Of a stretch of DNA of 12,962 bases, positions 1 to 6,159 are shown piece by piece. A model generated the notes under the pieces. The model did no database searches. It was not told where the DNA came from and was given only the letters and a program-made list of their open reading frames with translations. Numbering within the stretch: the stretch's first letter is position 1; the number at the start of each line of letters is the position of its first letter. The position numbers and the translations under genes are program-made. The DNA lies in assembly GCA_905214865.1 (NCBI GenBank), contig CAJMNO010000043.1:1-12962 (forward strand), in the 5' to 3' direction. Source of the stretch: an uncultured bacterium (GTDB lineage: Bacteria; Actinomycetota; Coriobacteriia; Coriobacteriales; Atopobiaceae).

Positions 1-763
1 CGCAGACGACCGTCGCATGCGCTACCCACTAGAAACGTCGAAGAGCCCTTTTTTCGTGTCTAATTCACTTTCTGGTCTCAGCATCCAGATAGGGTGTCCG
101 AAAGTACCGGATGGCTTGATATGCATGTTTCTGTTTATGAGTAACACTTCCTCTTATGGAGAATGTACTCCCCCGCACATTTTCGGGACCGCCTGCGAGG
201 CAGGAGAGACGCACCTGCAGGTTCATCCCGTCAAAGCGGCAGCCGGTCACGGGCATACCGCTCAGAAGGGCTCAGAGAAGGGGGCGGGGGTCTGGGAGAT
301 CCGCTGCCATGGCCTGAGACCTGACGCCGAGCCCCTGAGCGGGGAACGGCACCGGCCCCGTTTCTCCAGCGGCAGCGGACGTACGTTGCGAGCGCTCACG
401 AAGGCGTGTCTCCCCCAGCGATTCCTCCTCATGGCCCACCTGCCAGGGGACGATTGGCGCGAGGACTCACGCGAGCGAGTCCCTGCCATGGCTCCGCAGC
501 TGGCCTCCTGTCGCCAAGATGCAGCGAGCATGTAGTGGCAGCAGCCGCAAGATGCGAGCGCTCCTCTTGAGGGAATCCACCTTGAGGCAATCAAGAGGCT
601 CCGCATCACTTCCAACCGGCGAGCCCTCGCAATTCAAAGAAGGCGAGCCGCACCCCCGGCAAGATGGTCGTCCTCGTGGAAAGCCACGCCCCGGCCATCT
701 GAGCCGTCCGCACGGACGTCAGGCGCGCCCCTCCCCAACCATCACGCCCCTCTCATCGGCGCC
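1..763. other. Gene-free stretch with an AT-richer pocket
   Basis: No reading frame here looks like a real protein. The open frames on both strands give low-complexity, Arg/Ser/Pro-rich translations with no domain and no convincing ribosome binding site. Positions 61-120 have 28 G+C of 60 and positions 121-180 have 25 of 60, far below the rest of the window, so this part may be a promoter region or foreign DNA. Small inverted repeats are visible: GGACTC/GAGTCC at 463-468 and 477-482, and CCTCTTGA/TCAAGAGG at 563-570 and 591-598. None is followed by a T tract. The stretch runs directly into the repeat array that starts at 764. A gene on the left edge of the window cannot be judged. Confidence 0.5.
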
Positions 764-970
764 GTGCTTAGAAGGACCGGCGCCTGCCTAGGTCACGGGC
801 GGCGGTTGCAGACGGAGGTACTTAGAATTTCCGGAGCTCGGGCGGATCGCAGTCGTAGCGTGCTTAGGAATCCCGGTACCCGCACGGATTGCGAGCGGGA
901 CATGCTTAGAAATCCCGGTGCGCGTACGTGTTGCGAGCGGGGCGTGCTTAGGGATTCCGGTGTGTGTATG
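764..970 (+). repeat. Array block A: five forward units
   Basis: Units begin at 764, 818, 860, 902 and 944, so the last four are exactly 42 bp apart. After the box the core tends to read AATCCCGGT or AATTTCCGG, then a CGYAYGG-like end, and the linker of units 3 and 4 shares TTGCGAGCGGG. Unit 3 has GTGC/GCAC outer arms, but the other units are poorly palindromic. Unit 1 is separated by a 54-bp step and is the most divergent. Confidence 0.8.
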
Positions 971-989
971 GCTTTCGGAGGGTCCGACC

Positions 990-1182
990 CATCCGAGCAC
1001 CGAGGAAGTTAAGCATTCTGCCTCGAAATCCGTGCAAGCCCCGACGGGGCTAAGCACTGGGGACGCAACGGGCGTGCAAGCCCCGACGGGGCTAAGCACC
1101 CGGTGCCCGCCACGCGTGCAGGCACCGACGGCACTAAGCGCAGAGGTCCGCGGCGCGTACGCGCACCGACAAGACCAAGCAC
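990..1182 (-). repeat. Array block B: five reverse, palindromic units
   Basis: Boxes end at 1016, 1057, 1099, 1141 and 1182 (steps 41, 42, 42, 41). Units 1031-1057 and 1073-1099 are identical over 27 bp and contain the palindrome AGCCCCGACGGGGCT inside GTGC/GCAC arms. The unit at 1115-1141 keeps the arms with GGCACCGACGGCAC in the middle. The first and last units (ending 1016 and 1182) are diverged, the box being TTAAGCAT and CCAAGCAC respectively. The two identical units suggest recent duplication or gene conversion inside the block. Confidence 0.85.
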
Positions 1183-1215
1183 CGGAAACCTGCCGGTCAG
1201 AGGAGTTGCCGAGAG

Positions 1216-1410
1216 GTGCTTAGCCGCACTAGGCCTCGTGTGGATTTGGCTGCCGCGTGCTTAGCAACCCTAGGCCTCATGCGGATTTCGGATGGCATAC
1301 TCCCACGAGGGCTAGTGCGGCTAAGCATCCTGTCCCGAAAACGACACGAGTGCTAGCACGGCTAAGCATCACGCTACGAGATCAACATGAGGGCTAGGGA
1401 GACTAAGCGG
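1216..1410. repeat. Array block C: two forward, three reverse units
   Basis: Forward boxes start at 1216 and 1257; reverse boxes end at 1328, 1369 and 1410. All steps are 41 bp. Read in box orientation, every core carries CTAG six bases after the box, followed by GCCTCGTG-like sequence and often GGATTT. This separates block C from A and B. The reverse units read CCTCGTG, CACTCGTG and CCTCATG at that place. The spacing between the two convergent boxes in this block matches that at the A/B junction. Confidence 0.8.
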
Positions 1411-1640
1411 GACGGGCACCCATGCGGGTGGGAGGCGGGGTTTCCGAGCGGGCGGCCGCCAGCGACCGTCCGGCAGCCTATGGGACGAGCTTGAGCGCGG
1501 AACTCCCGCCCCTCTCTCCCCCAGCCATGCCCATGCCGTCGCCGGCAAAGGTGTCCTCCTCCGAGGTCGTCTGCATCAGGACCATCCTACGCCTTGCCAG
1601 CCCACGCGCGAGGCCGCGGCGAGCCAGCGGGCGGCAGCCG

Positions 1641-1679
1641 GGAAGAGGGGCCCGGGCACGGTGACCGCGTCCCTCTCCC
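1641..1679 (-). terminator. Possible hairpin end of the aminopeptidase transcript
   Basis: The arms 1641-1649 (GGAAGAGGG) and 1671-1679 (CCCTCTCCC) pair with one mismatch, and the loop holds the small palindrome CGGTGACCG (1659-1667). It lies about 17 bases past the aminopeptidase stop codon. There is no run of T on the minus strand, so a classical intrinsic terminator is doubtful. Confidence 0.3.
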
Positions 1680-1695
1680 CCACCGACGAGCCAAG

Positions 1696-2580
1696 CTACC
1701 AGGAGAGCAGCTCGTAGCCGTCGTCGGTCACCACGAGCTGGACCTCCCACTGCGCGGAGTCGCTGCCGTCGGCGGTGCGCACGATCCAGCCGTTGTCCCG
1801 GTCGGTGGTGATGTCGGCCGCGCCCGCGTTGACCATGGGCTCGATGGTGAAGCACATCCCCGGCACCAGGATTGGGCCGGTACCCTCCTCGCTGACGAAG
1901 CTCACGAACGGCTCCTCGTGGAACTCCTTGCCAATGCCGTGGCCGCCGTACTCCTCCACCACGGAGTAGCCGGCGTCGACCGCGACCTTGTGCACGGCGG
2001 CACCCACGTCGCCCAGGTGGCCCCACGGGCGCACCGCGGCCAGGCCAGCCTTCACGGACTCGTGGCAGACCTCCACCAGGCGGCGGCGCTCGTCGCTCAC
2101 GTCGCCGATGCAGTACATGCGCGACGAGTCGGAGAAGTAGCCGCCCTTGATCGTGGACATGTCCACGTTGATGATGTCGCCGTCCCGAAGGACCGCGCCC
2201 TCGTCGGGGAAGCCGTGGCACACCACGTCGTTGATGGAGGTGCACACGCTGTAGGGGTAGCCCTCGAAGTTGAGGTCGGCCGACACCGCGTCGTGCGCGC
2301 CCAGGTACTCCTCGACCCAGCGGTTGATGTCCATGGTCGAGGTCCCCGCGCAGATGTGCTCGCCCACGTAGTCGAGCACGCCCATGTTGACCTCGGCGGA
2401 CGCCTTGATGCCCTCGATGTCGGCAGGCATCTTGAGCAGCGAGCGGGGCAGGACCTCCTCGCCCGAGAGGAACAGGCCCTCCATGCGCTCGTCGGAGGCA
2501 TAGTGGCACTTCTTGTACTTCCTGCCGCTGCCGCACCAGCAGGGATCGTTGCGCCCGGGGACGGGCAACTCGTCGAACAT
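1696..2580 (-). CDS. map: Type I methionine aminopeptidase with SEC-C motif
   Basis: This 294-residue cytosolic enzyme removes the initiator methionine from new proteins. Residues 9-26 form a SEC-C zinc motif (PGRNDPCWCGSGRKYKKCH), which in SecA and other proteins binds zinc and helps contact ribosomes or partner proteins. The catalytic pita-bread domain follows from about residue 45. The five metal ligands of the family are all present: D140 (NVD), D151 (FSD), H214 (GGHGIG), E247 (FTIEP) and E279 (QWEVQ). H122 in CHGFP is the conserved substrate-site histidine. Plain type I enzymes are about 250-265 residues, so the extra length is the SEC-C extension, a form common in Actinobacteria and Firmicutes. 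The ATG at 2580 is preceded by GAGGAG at good spacing. It lies 165 bp downstream of the sortase gene on the same strand, with no proof of a shared transcript. Confidence 0.97.
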   Translation of the reverse strand: MFDELPVPGRNDPCWCGSGRKYKKCHYASDERMEGLFLSGEEVLPRSLLKMPADIEGIKASAEVNMGVLDYVGEHICAGTSTMDINRWVEEYLGAHDAVSADLNFEGYPYSVCTSINDVVCHGFPDEGAVLRDGDIINVDMSTIKGGYFSDSSRMYCIGDVSDERRRLVEVCHESVKAGLAAVRPWGHLGDVGAAVHKVAVDAGYSVVEEYGGHGIGKEFHEEPFVSFVSEEGTGPILVPGMCFTIEPMVNAGAADITTDRDNGWIVRTADGSDSAQWEVQLVVTDDGYELLSW

Positions 2581-2745
2581 GGGGTCTCCTCACACGTTGG
2601 TATTCGTAGCCTGGTTGTCTCAGCCACCCAGACGATACCCCCACGGGGGCCGTTCCTTGGGCGAGACGGGCGTTGGCAACGCGCACGCCACCGACTCGCC
2701 ATGGCATCGGGGGTCATGGGGCCGGGACGCCAGCGGATGGGGCCG

Positions 2746-3879
2746 CTACCGAGGCTGCGGCTTGTCTCCCCCGCGACGGCGCACGCGGTGAACGACGACG
2801 TCGGCGGTCAGGCCCACCGCCGCGAGCGCCACCACCAGGACGGCCCACTCCCTGGCGCCCCAGTGCCGCTTGGTGACGCTGGCCTGGTCGGCAGCCTGCT
2901 GGGGGTCGTAGGTCGTGCGCACGCAGTGGACCAGCAGGCGGTGGTCGTTGATGCCATAGGGGGTGCAGGTCACGAGCGTGAGCAGGTCCTTGCCGGGCTC
3001 GATGGCAAGCGACGAGACCTGGTCGGGCCACACGACCTCGGAGCTCTGGACCTGGTACGCAAGGGTGTCGCCCATGGTGTGGAGCAGCACGATGTCACCA
3101 GGCTGCAGCTGGCGGATGTCGTCGAACATGCGCAGGTTCTGCATGCCGGAGTGCGCCGTGAGCACGCAGTGCGTGGACGAGCCGCCCACGGGCAGGCTGG
3201 AGCCCTCCAGGTGGCCGACGCCCGCCATGAGGACGGCGTCGCTCGTGCCGTGGTAGATGGGCATCGACACGTTGATGGAGGGAATCTCGACCCAGCTCAT
3301 CATGGGGTCGCGGTCGTAGGTGAGCTGCTCGTCGTAGGGCAGGATCTGGGAGGGGTCGATCTGCGGCGTCTCGCCCGCGAGCCGAGCGTTGTAGGCCTGC
3401 GCCTGCTGCAGGTAACGCTGCTTGTCCTCGGGGCTCAGAGCGTCGATGGTCTGGGAGACCTGCGAAATCTGGTTGAACACACCGGACGCCTCGATGCGGT
3501 CAAGCACCCAGGGCCAGACCATGAGGCCCACGCCCACCAGGATGACCAGGGCCGTGATCAGGCGATCCGCCCAGCGGGGGAGCCTGCGGCGGCGGGGCTT
3601 GCGGCCGTCGGCGCCCCGGCGGGACCTGCGGCCGTGCGCGGGGTGGGAGCCTGCTTGGGGTTGAGTGCCATGGTCGGGCCGGACGTCGGCTTCCGGGTGG
3701 GAGCCGGCTTGGGGCTGGGCGTCGGGGCCCGGTTGGGTGGCGCCGCGAGCGGGCCGGGCGTCGGGGTCGGGCCGGGTTCCGCCCCCGGCGTCGACACGCT
3801 CGGGCAGGACGCTGCGTTCCGGCTCGCCCCCGCGCCGAGGACCCGAGCCGCCTTCCACCTTCTTGCTGTGACGTGCCAA
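2746..3879 (-). CDS. Class C sortase (pilus polymerase type)
   Basis: This membrane-anchored transpeptidase of about 377 residues would join sortase-signal pilins or anchor surface proteins. Visible catalytic residues, numbered from the TTG start, are H243 (LTAHSG), C305 (TLVTCTPYGIN) and R314 (NDHRLL). IPSINVSMPIYHGT and GHLEGSSLPVGG are hallmark class C segments. Transmembrane helices lie near 107-126 and 345-363, the usual two-anchor layout. Residues 1-100 are a Pro/Arg/Gly-rich cytosolic tail that repeats QPQAGSHP. The lid motif, usually Asp-Pro-aromatic, appears as DPS. I prefer the TTG at 3879: it gives MARHSKK, has GGGGAGGG just upstream, and lies about 40 bp after a possible extended -10. 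ATG 3921 and GTG 3951 are in frame but lack a ribosome site. No pilin or LPXTG gene is in the window. Confidence 0.93.
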   Translation of the reverse strand: MARHSKKVEGGSGPRRGGEPERSVLPERVDAGGGTRPDPDARPARGATQPGPDAQPQAGSHPEADVRPDHGTQPQAGSHPAHGRRSRRGADGRKPRRRRLPRWADRLITALVILVGVGLMVWPWVLDRIEASGVFNQISQVSQTIDALSPEDKQRYLQQAQAYNARLAGETPQIDPSQILPYDEQLTYDRDPMMSWVEIPSINVSMPIYHGTSDAVLMAGVGHLEGSSLPVGGSSTHCVLTAHSGMQNLRMFDDIRQLQPGDIVLLHTMGDTLAYQVQSSEVVWPDQVSSLAIEPGKDLLTLVTCTPYGINDHRLLVHCVRTTYDPQQAADQASVTKRHWGAREWAVLVVALAAVGLTADVVVHRVRRRGGDKPQPR

Positions 3880-3925
3880 GAGCCCTCCCCCTCGCGTGCG
3901 GTCCCCTGCGGCCGCATCCATGCAG

Positions 3926-3958
3926 ACTCTAGCATGTGGCTGGCGGGTCACGCTTCAA
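3926..3958 (-). promoter_or_regulatory. Possible extended -10 promoter of the sortase gene
   Basis: On the minus strand TGCTAGAGT (complement of 3926-3934) matches an extended -10 (TGn plus TAGAGT). TTGAAG (complement of 3953-3958) is a possible -35 with a long 21-bp spacer. Transcription would start near 3919, which favours the TTG start at 3879 over the two upstream starts. Confidence 0.35.
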
Positions 3959-4223
3959 GGCGTCTGGGCAAGGCGGGCGAGAGGACATCCGTGCGAGGCC
4001 CGCATCTGGCTCTCCAGCGGCTGCGACGGATGGGGAGAGGGGGCGCGTCCGGTCGGGACGGCGCGCAGCCGAGGTGGCCGGGCGACCCCGGCATGCCGCG
4101 TCCGACCGGATGCGGCAGCACCCGGCGGGAGCCGGTCGGGGCGATGGCCAAGGCTCTTCTCCCCCGTCACGTGGTCAATTTGCGTATTCGTGCCAACGCG
4201 GGGGAGAAGTGCCCCCTTGGGCC
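3959..4223. other. Gene-free spacer between divergent sortase and RGG genes
   Basis: No frame here has a convincing start or domain. The stretch contains an imperfect hairpin at 4094-4117 (TGCCGCGTCC/GGATGCGGCA, loop GACC, one G-T pair) without a T tract. It also contains a perfect 11-bp inverted repeat that is listed separately. It separates two divergently transcribed genes and probably holds their control sites. Confidence 0.45.
4156..4209. promoter_or_regulatory. Perfect 11-bp inverted repeat upstream of RGG gene
   Basis: CTTCTCCCCCG at 4156-4166 and CGGGGGAGAAG at 4199-4209 are exact reverse complements, with 32 bp between them and 43 bp centre to centre. The right arm overlaps where a -35 element would sit for the extended -10 at 4224-4232. 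A paired operator site with looping is possible. Equally, it could form a stem in a minus-strand transcript. Confidence 0.5.
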
Positions 4224-4232
4224 TGACATAAT
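4224..4232 (+). promoter_or_regulatory. Putative extended -10 of the RGG-protein gene
   Basis: TGACATAAT fits TGn plus a five-of-six match to TATAAT (CATAAT). No good -35 is visible, as is usual for extended -10 promoters. Transcription starting near 4239 would give a leader of about 245 bases before the ATG at 4484. Confidence 0.45.
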
Positions 4233-4319
4233 GGGGTGTCTGGGATGGGCGGCAACGCCAAGCCTGGGGCAGTGTTGAGTACTTGCCTCCGCTCCAACTG
4301 GCGGCGTGTCGCACGGGTT

Positions 4320-4369
4320 TGCCACCTTGCGGGGATGGCGCGGTCGCCCGCGCGTGTTACCCCTTGGCA
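4320..4369 (+). promoter_or_regulatory. Nested stem-loop in the leader of the RGG gene
   Basis: Three nested paired segments are visible: TGCCA/TGGCA (4320-4324 with 4365-4369), GGGG/CCCC (4331-4334 with 4360-4363) and GCGCGG/CCGCGC (4338-4343 with 4348-4353, loop TCGC). Its position inside a long untranslated leader suggests RNA-level control. It matches no riboswitch class that I recognise. Confidence 0.35.
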
Positions 4370-4483
4370 GCCGGCAGCTTGCGAAGGTCGAACGGAGACA
4401 ATCACTCAGCGCTTCCCCGAGAACGAGAGGGACAGAAGCCCATCCGCAACTAGCATGCACGTCAACCAATGACAGGAGAGTCA

Positions 4484-5377
4484 ATGGCCAGCAAGGCAGA
4501 GATCATCGACAAGTATGGCGTCGTTCAGCACATGCTCAACATCGCCCGTCACAACCGCAAGGAGGAGGCGGCCAAGGCCGACGCCAACGTGGACCGCGTC
4601 CTGGCGATGCTCCGACTGAAGGACAACGTGGCGCTCAAGGACCTGGAGACGGTCCTGGGCGTTGACTCCGAGGCGCTGGCGACCACGCTGGGCGCCATGT
4701 CCGCCGACGGCCTGGTCCAGCTCGTGGAGGGCGAGGACGGCACCGCCGAGTCCGTGAGCATCACCGAGCAGGGCGCCGAGGACAAGCCCAAGGTCCAGCC
4801 GCTGGAGGATATGGCGCTTGCGGGCTTCTCCGACGACGAGCTGGAGATCTTTGAGTCGTACCTCAACCGCATGGACACTGCCATCACCGCCGAGATCGGC
4901 GCGGACTGGAAGGAGCGCGAGGAGGAGCGCAGGGCCGCCTCCAAGAAGCGCGACGACCGCAAGCCCTTTGACCGCGATGGCGGCTCGCGCGGTGGGTTTG
5001 GCGGTGACCGCGGTGGTCGCGGCGGCTACGGCGACCGTGGCGGGCGCGGTGGCGACCGCGGCGGGTATCGCGGCGGGCGCGACGACCGCGGCGGCTCCCG
5101 TGGCGGGTACGGCGACCGCGGCGGCTCGCGCGGCGGGTTTGGCGGCGACCGCGGTGGTCGCGGCGGCTACGGCGACCGAGGCGGCTCGCGCGGGGGTTAC
5201 GGCAGCGACCGCGGCGGGTATCGCGGCGGGCGCGACGACCGTGGCGGCTCCCGTGGCGGGTACGGCGACCGCGGCGGCTCGCGCGGCGGCTACGGCGACC
5301 GCGGCGGGTATCGCGGCGGGCGTGATGACCGTGGCGGCGACCGTGGGTCCCGCGGAAGCTACGGCGACAGGCGCTAG
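4484..5377 (+). CDS. Winged-helix-like protein with long RGG tail
   Basis: This 297-residue protein has two parts. Residues 1-145 look like a MarR-type winged helix: a leading helix, a helix-turn-helix around 48-80 (NVALKDLETVLG to ADGLVQLV), a wing ending in VSITEQG, and a C-terminal helix starting FSDDELEIFESYLNRM. After a charged linker (142-160), residues 165-297 are almost entirely R, G, D, Y, S and F, in units such as DRGGSRGGYG and GGYRGGRDD. This resembles the RGG/GAR tails of RNA helicases and other RNA-binding proteins. Binding of DNA through the head and RNA or DNA through the tail is an inference. The ATG at 4484 has AGGAGAG at correct spacing; an upstream in-frame ATG at 4469 has none. 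The tail is encoded by repetitive DNA (about 4975-5367), so length variation between strains is likely. Flanked by a long leader and an intrinsic terminator, it is probably monocistronic. Confidence 0.9.
   Translation: MASKAEIIDKYGVVQHMLNIARHNRKEEAAKADANVDRVLAMLRLKDNVALKDLETVLGVDSEALATTLGAMSADGLVQLVEGEDGTAESVSITEQGAEDKPKVQPLEDMALAGFSDDELEIFESYLNRMDTAITAEIGADWKEREEERRAASKKRDDRKPFDRDGGSRGGFGGDRGGRGGYGDRGGRGGDRGGYRGGRDDRGGSRGGYGDRGGSRGGFGGDRGGRGGYGDRGGSRGGYGSDRGGYRGGRDDRGGSRGGYGDRGGSRGGYGDRGGYRGGRDDRGGDRGSRGSYGDRR
4975..5367 (+). repeat. In-frame DNA repeats coding the RGG tail
   Basis: Variants of GGCGACCGCGGCGG and CGCGGCGGGTACGGC recur through this stretch and encode GDRGG and RGGYG units. 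Longer blocks are duplicated; the residue block from YRGGRDDRGG to SRGGYG occurs more than once. The direct repeats are prone to slippage or recombination. Confidence 0.8.
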
Positions 5378-5433
5378 CAGAAGGTCGCCTTCGCGCCGAG
5401 GTTCGGCGTTGGACGAGAGTGCGTGACACGCGA

Positions 5434-5463
5434 GGGGGTGACGGCAGCGATGCCGTCACCCCC
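5434..5463 (+). terminator. Intrinsic terminator after the RGG gene
   Basis: The arms GGGGGTGACGGCA (5434-5446) and TGCCGTCACCCCC (5451-5463) are perfectly complementary over 13 bp with loop GCGA. They are followed by TCTTCTT. It lies 56 bp after the plus-strand stop codon. On the minus strand the tail is poor in T, so it mainly serves the RGG gene, though the convergent gene ending at 5589 may also use it. Confidence 0.85.
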
Positions 5464-5588
5464 TCTTCTTGCGTGCGGCGGGACCCGGGAGAGGTCGCGA
5501 CGGGGTGGCTGCCGCGCGTGGGCGGCGGGTCGCCCCTCTCCCCCACCCCATGGCCGGGCGCGGTCACCGACGTTGGGCGTGCGTGCGG

Positions 5589-6110
5589 CTAGTGGCCTGC
5601 GACGCTGGGGATGTCCTGCAGCTGGAAGCGGAACTCTTGCGTTGCCTCGGGGTGCTTCCGGCGGTCGACGGGCGACAGGAACATGTCCTTGGGACGGACC
5701 CAGAGCGAGCCGTCACTGTAGAGCTTGCGGTAGACCACGTACTCCTCGCCCGTCTCGGAGTGGCGTGCGACGTCCTCGACCAGGTAGAAGTCTCCCTTGA
5801 AGTGGCGGTACACGCCGTGGATGCGCAGCTCCTGGGTGGGGGCGGGGGCGGCGGCAGGCGCGAGGCCGTCGGAGGGCGTTGGGGCGGCGGCCGTTGCGTT
5901 CTTCTCGGCAAGGGCCTGTCTGAGGCATGCCTTGACCTGCGACTTGCAGTGACCGCACTTGGAGGTGGCGCCGGTCATGCGGCGGACGTCCTTGAGGGTC
6001 GTCGCCCCGGATGCAACGGCAGCTCGGACGTCGGCCTCGGTCACGTGTTTGCAGGGGCAGACTACGCGGGAGCCGTCCGCGCCGGTCGCATGCTTCTTGC
6101 CGTGGGACAT
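5589..6110 (-). CDS. BFD-like [2Fe-2S] domain fused to DUF1653
   Basis: This is a 173-residue soluble protein. Residues 16-64 match the BFD-like [2Fe-2S] domain seen in bacterioferritin-associated ferredoxin and in NirB and NifU-type proteins: C18 and C20 (CPCKHVT), then C52 and C55 (KCGHC), with the family's T-x-x-DVR segment between. C62 is an extra cysteine. After an Ala/Pro linker (70-95), residues 98-163 are a DUF1653 domain with its signature GVYRHFKGDFYLVEDVARHS, SETGEEYVVY and LWVRPKDMF. DUF1653 usually occurs as a stand-alone protein of about 70-80 residues with no established function. The ATG at 6110 has AGGA a few bases upstream; longer in-frame extensions upstream run into the preceding gene and look unnatural. 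It begins 49 bp after the membrane-protein gene on the same strand, so co-transcription is likely. An iron or redox-sensing role is inference. Confidence 0.93.
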   Translation of the reverse strand: MSHGKKHATGADGSRVVCPCKHVTEADVRAAVASGATTLKDVRRMTGATSKCGHCKSQVKACLRQALAEKNATAAAPTPSDGLAPAAAPAPTQELRIHGVYRHFKGDFYLVEDVARHSETGEEYVVYRKLYSDGSLWVRPKDMFLSPVDRRKHPEATQEFRFQLQDIPSVAGH

Positions 6111-6159
6111 GCTGGTTCCTTTCGGTTGGCAGTGCCATCGGGCTGACAGTACCTTACGC

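Larger units (their letters stand above)
764..1410. repeat. 15-unit phased repeat array with orientation switches
   Basis: Fifteen related elements of about 27 bp are present, each starting with a near-invariant box (G/A)TGCTTAG followed by a variable core. Forward boxes start at 764, 818, 860, 902, 944, 1216 and 1257. Reverse boxes (CTAAGCAC or close variants) end at 1016, 1057, 1099, 1141, 1182, 1328, 1369 and 1410. Apart from the first step (54 bp), every step inside a run is 41 or 42 bp, about four turns of B-DNA, so all boxes in a run face the same side of the helix. The order is 5 forward, 5 reverse, 2 forward, 3 reverse. No coding frame explains the period, and insertions that change the step from 42 to 41 argue against a protein repeat. 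Function is unknown. A binding array for a DNA-binding protein, a recombination or segregation site, or a structured RNA are all possible. Confidence 0.9.

Noticed and set aside
17..535. 172-codon plus-strand frame at the left edge
   Set aside because: No domain, abrupt composition change within the frame, no ribosome site; treated as chance.
764..1410. CRISPR array
   Set aside because: Units are not identical, orientation changes three times, the non-repeated part is only about 14 bp, and no cas gene is visible.
764..1410. Integron attC sites or a shufflon
   Set aside because: No gene cassettes lie between units, no integrase is present, and the box lacks the attC core (GTTRRRY).
1478..1585. 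35-codon minus-strand frame starting MVLMQTTSEED
   Set aside because: No clear ribosome site, no recognisable family and low complexity at the end; it cannot be separated from chance.
1594..4278. Long plus-strand reading frame of 894 codons
   Set aside because: It is the antisense shadow of the aminopeptidase and sortase genes. Its His/Val/Gly-rich translation has no domain, while the minus-strand proteins have full catalytic motifs.
4884..5567. Arg-rich minus-strand frame across the RGG repeats
   Set aside because: It is the complement of the repetitive RGG coding DNA; its Arg/Gly/His repeats have no start signal and it runs through the terminator.
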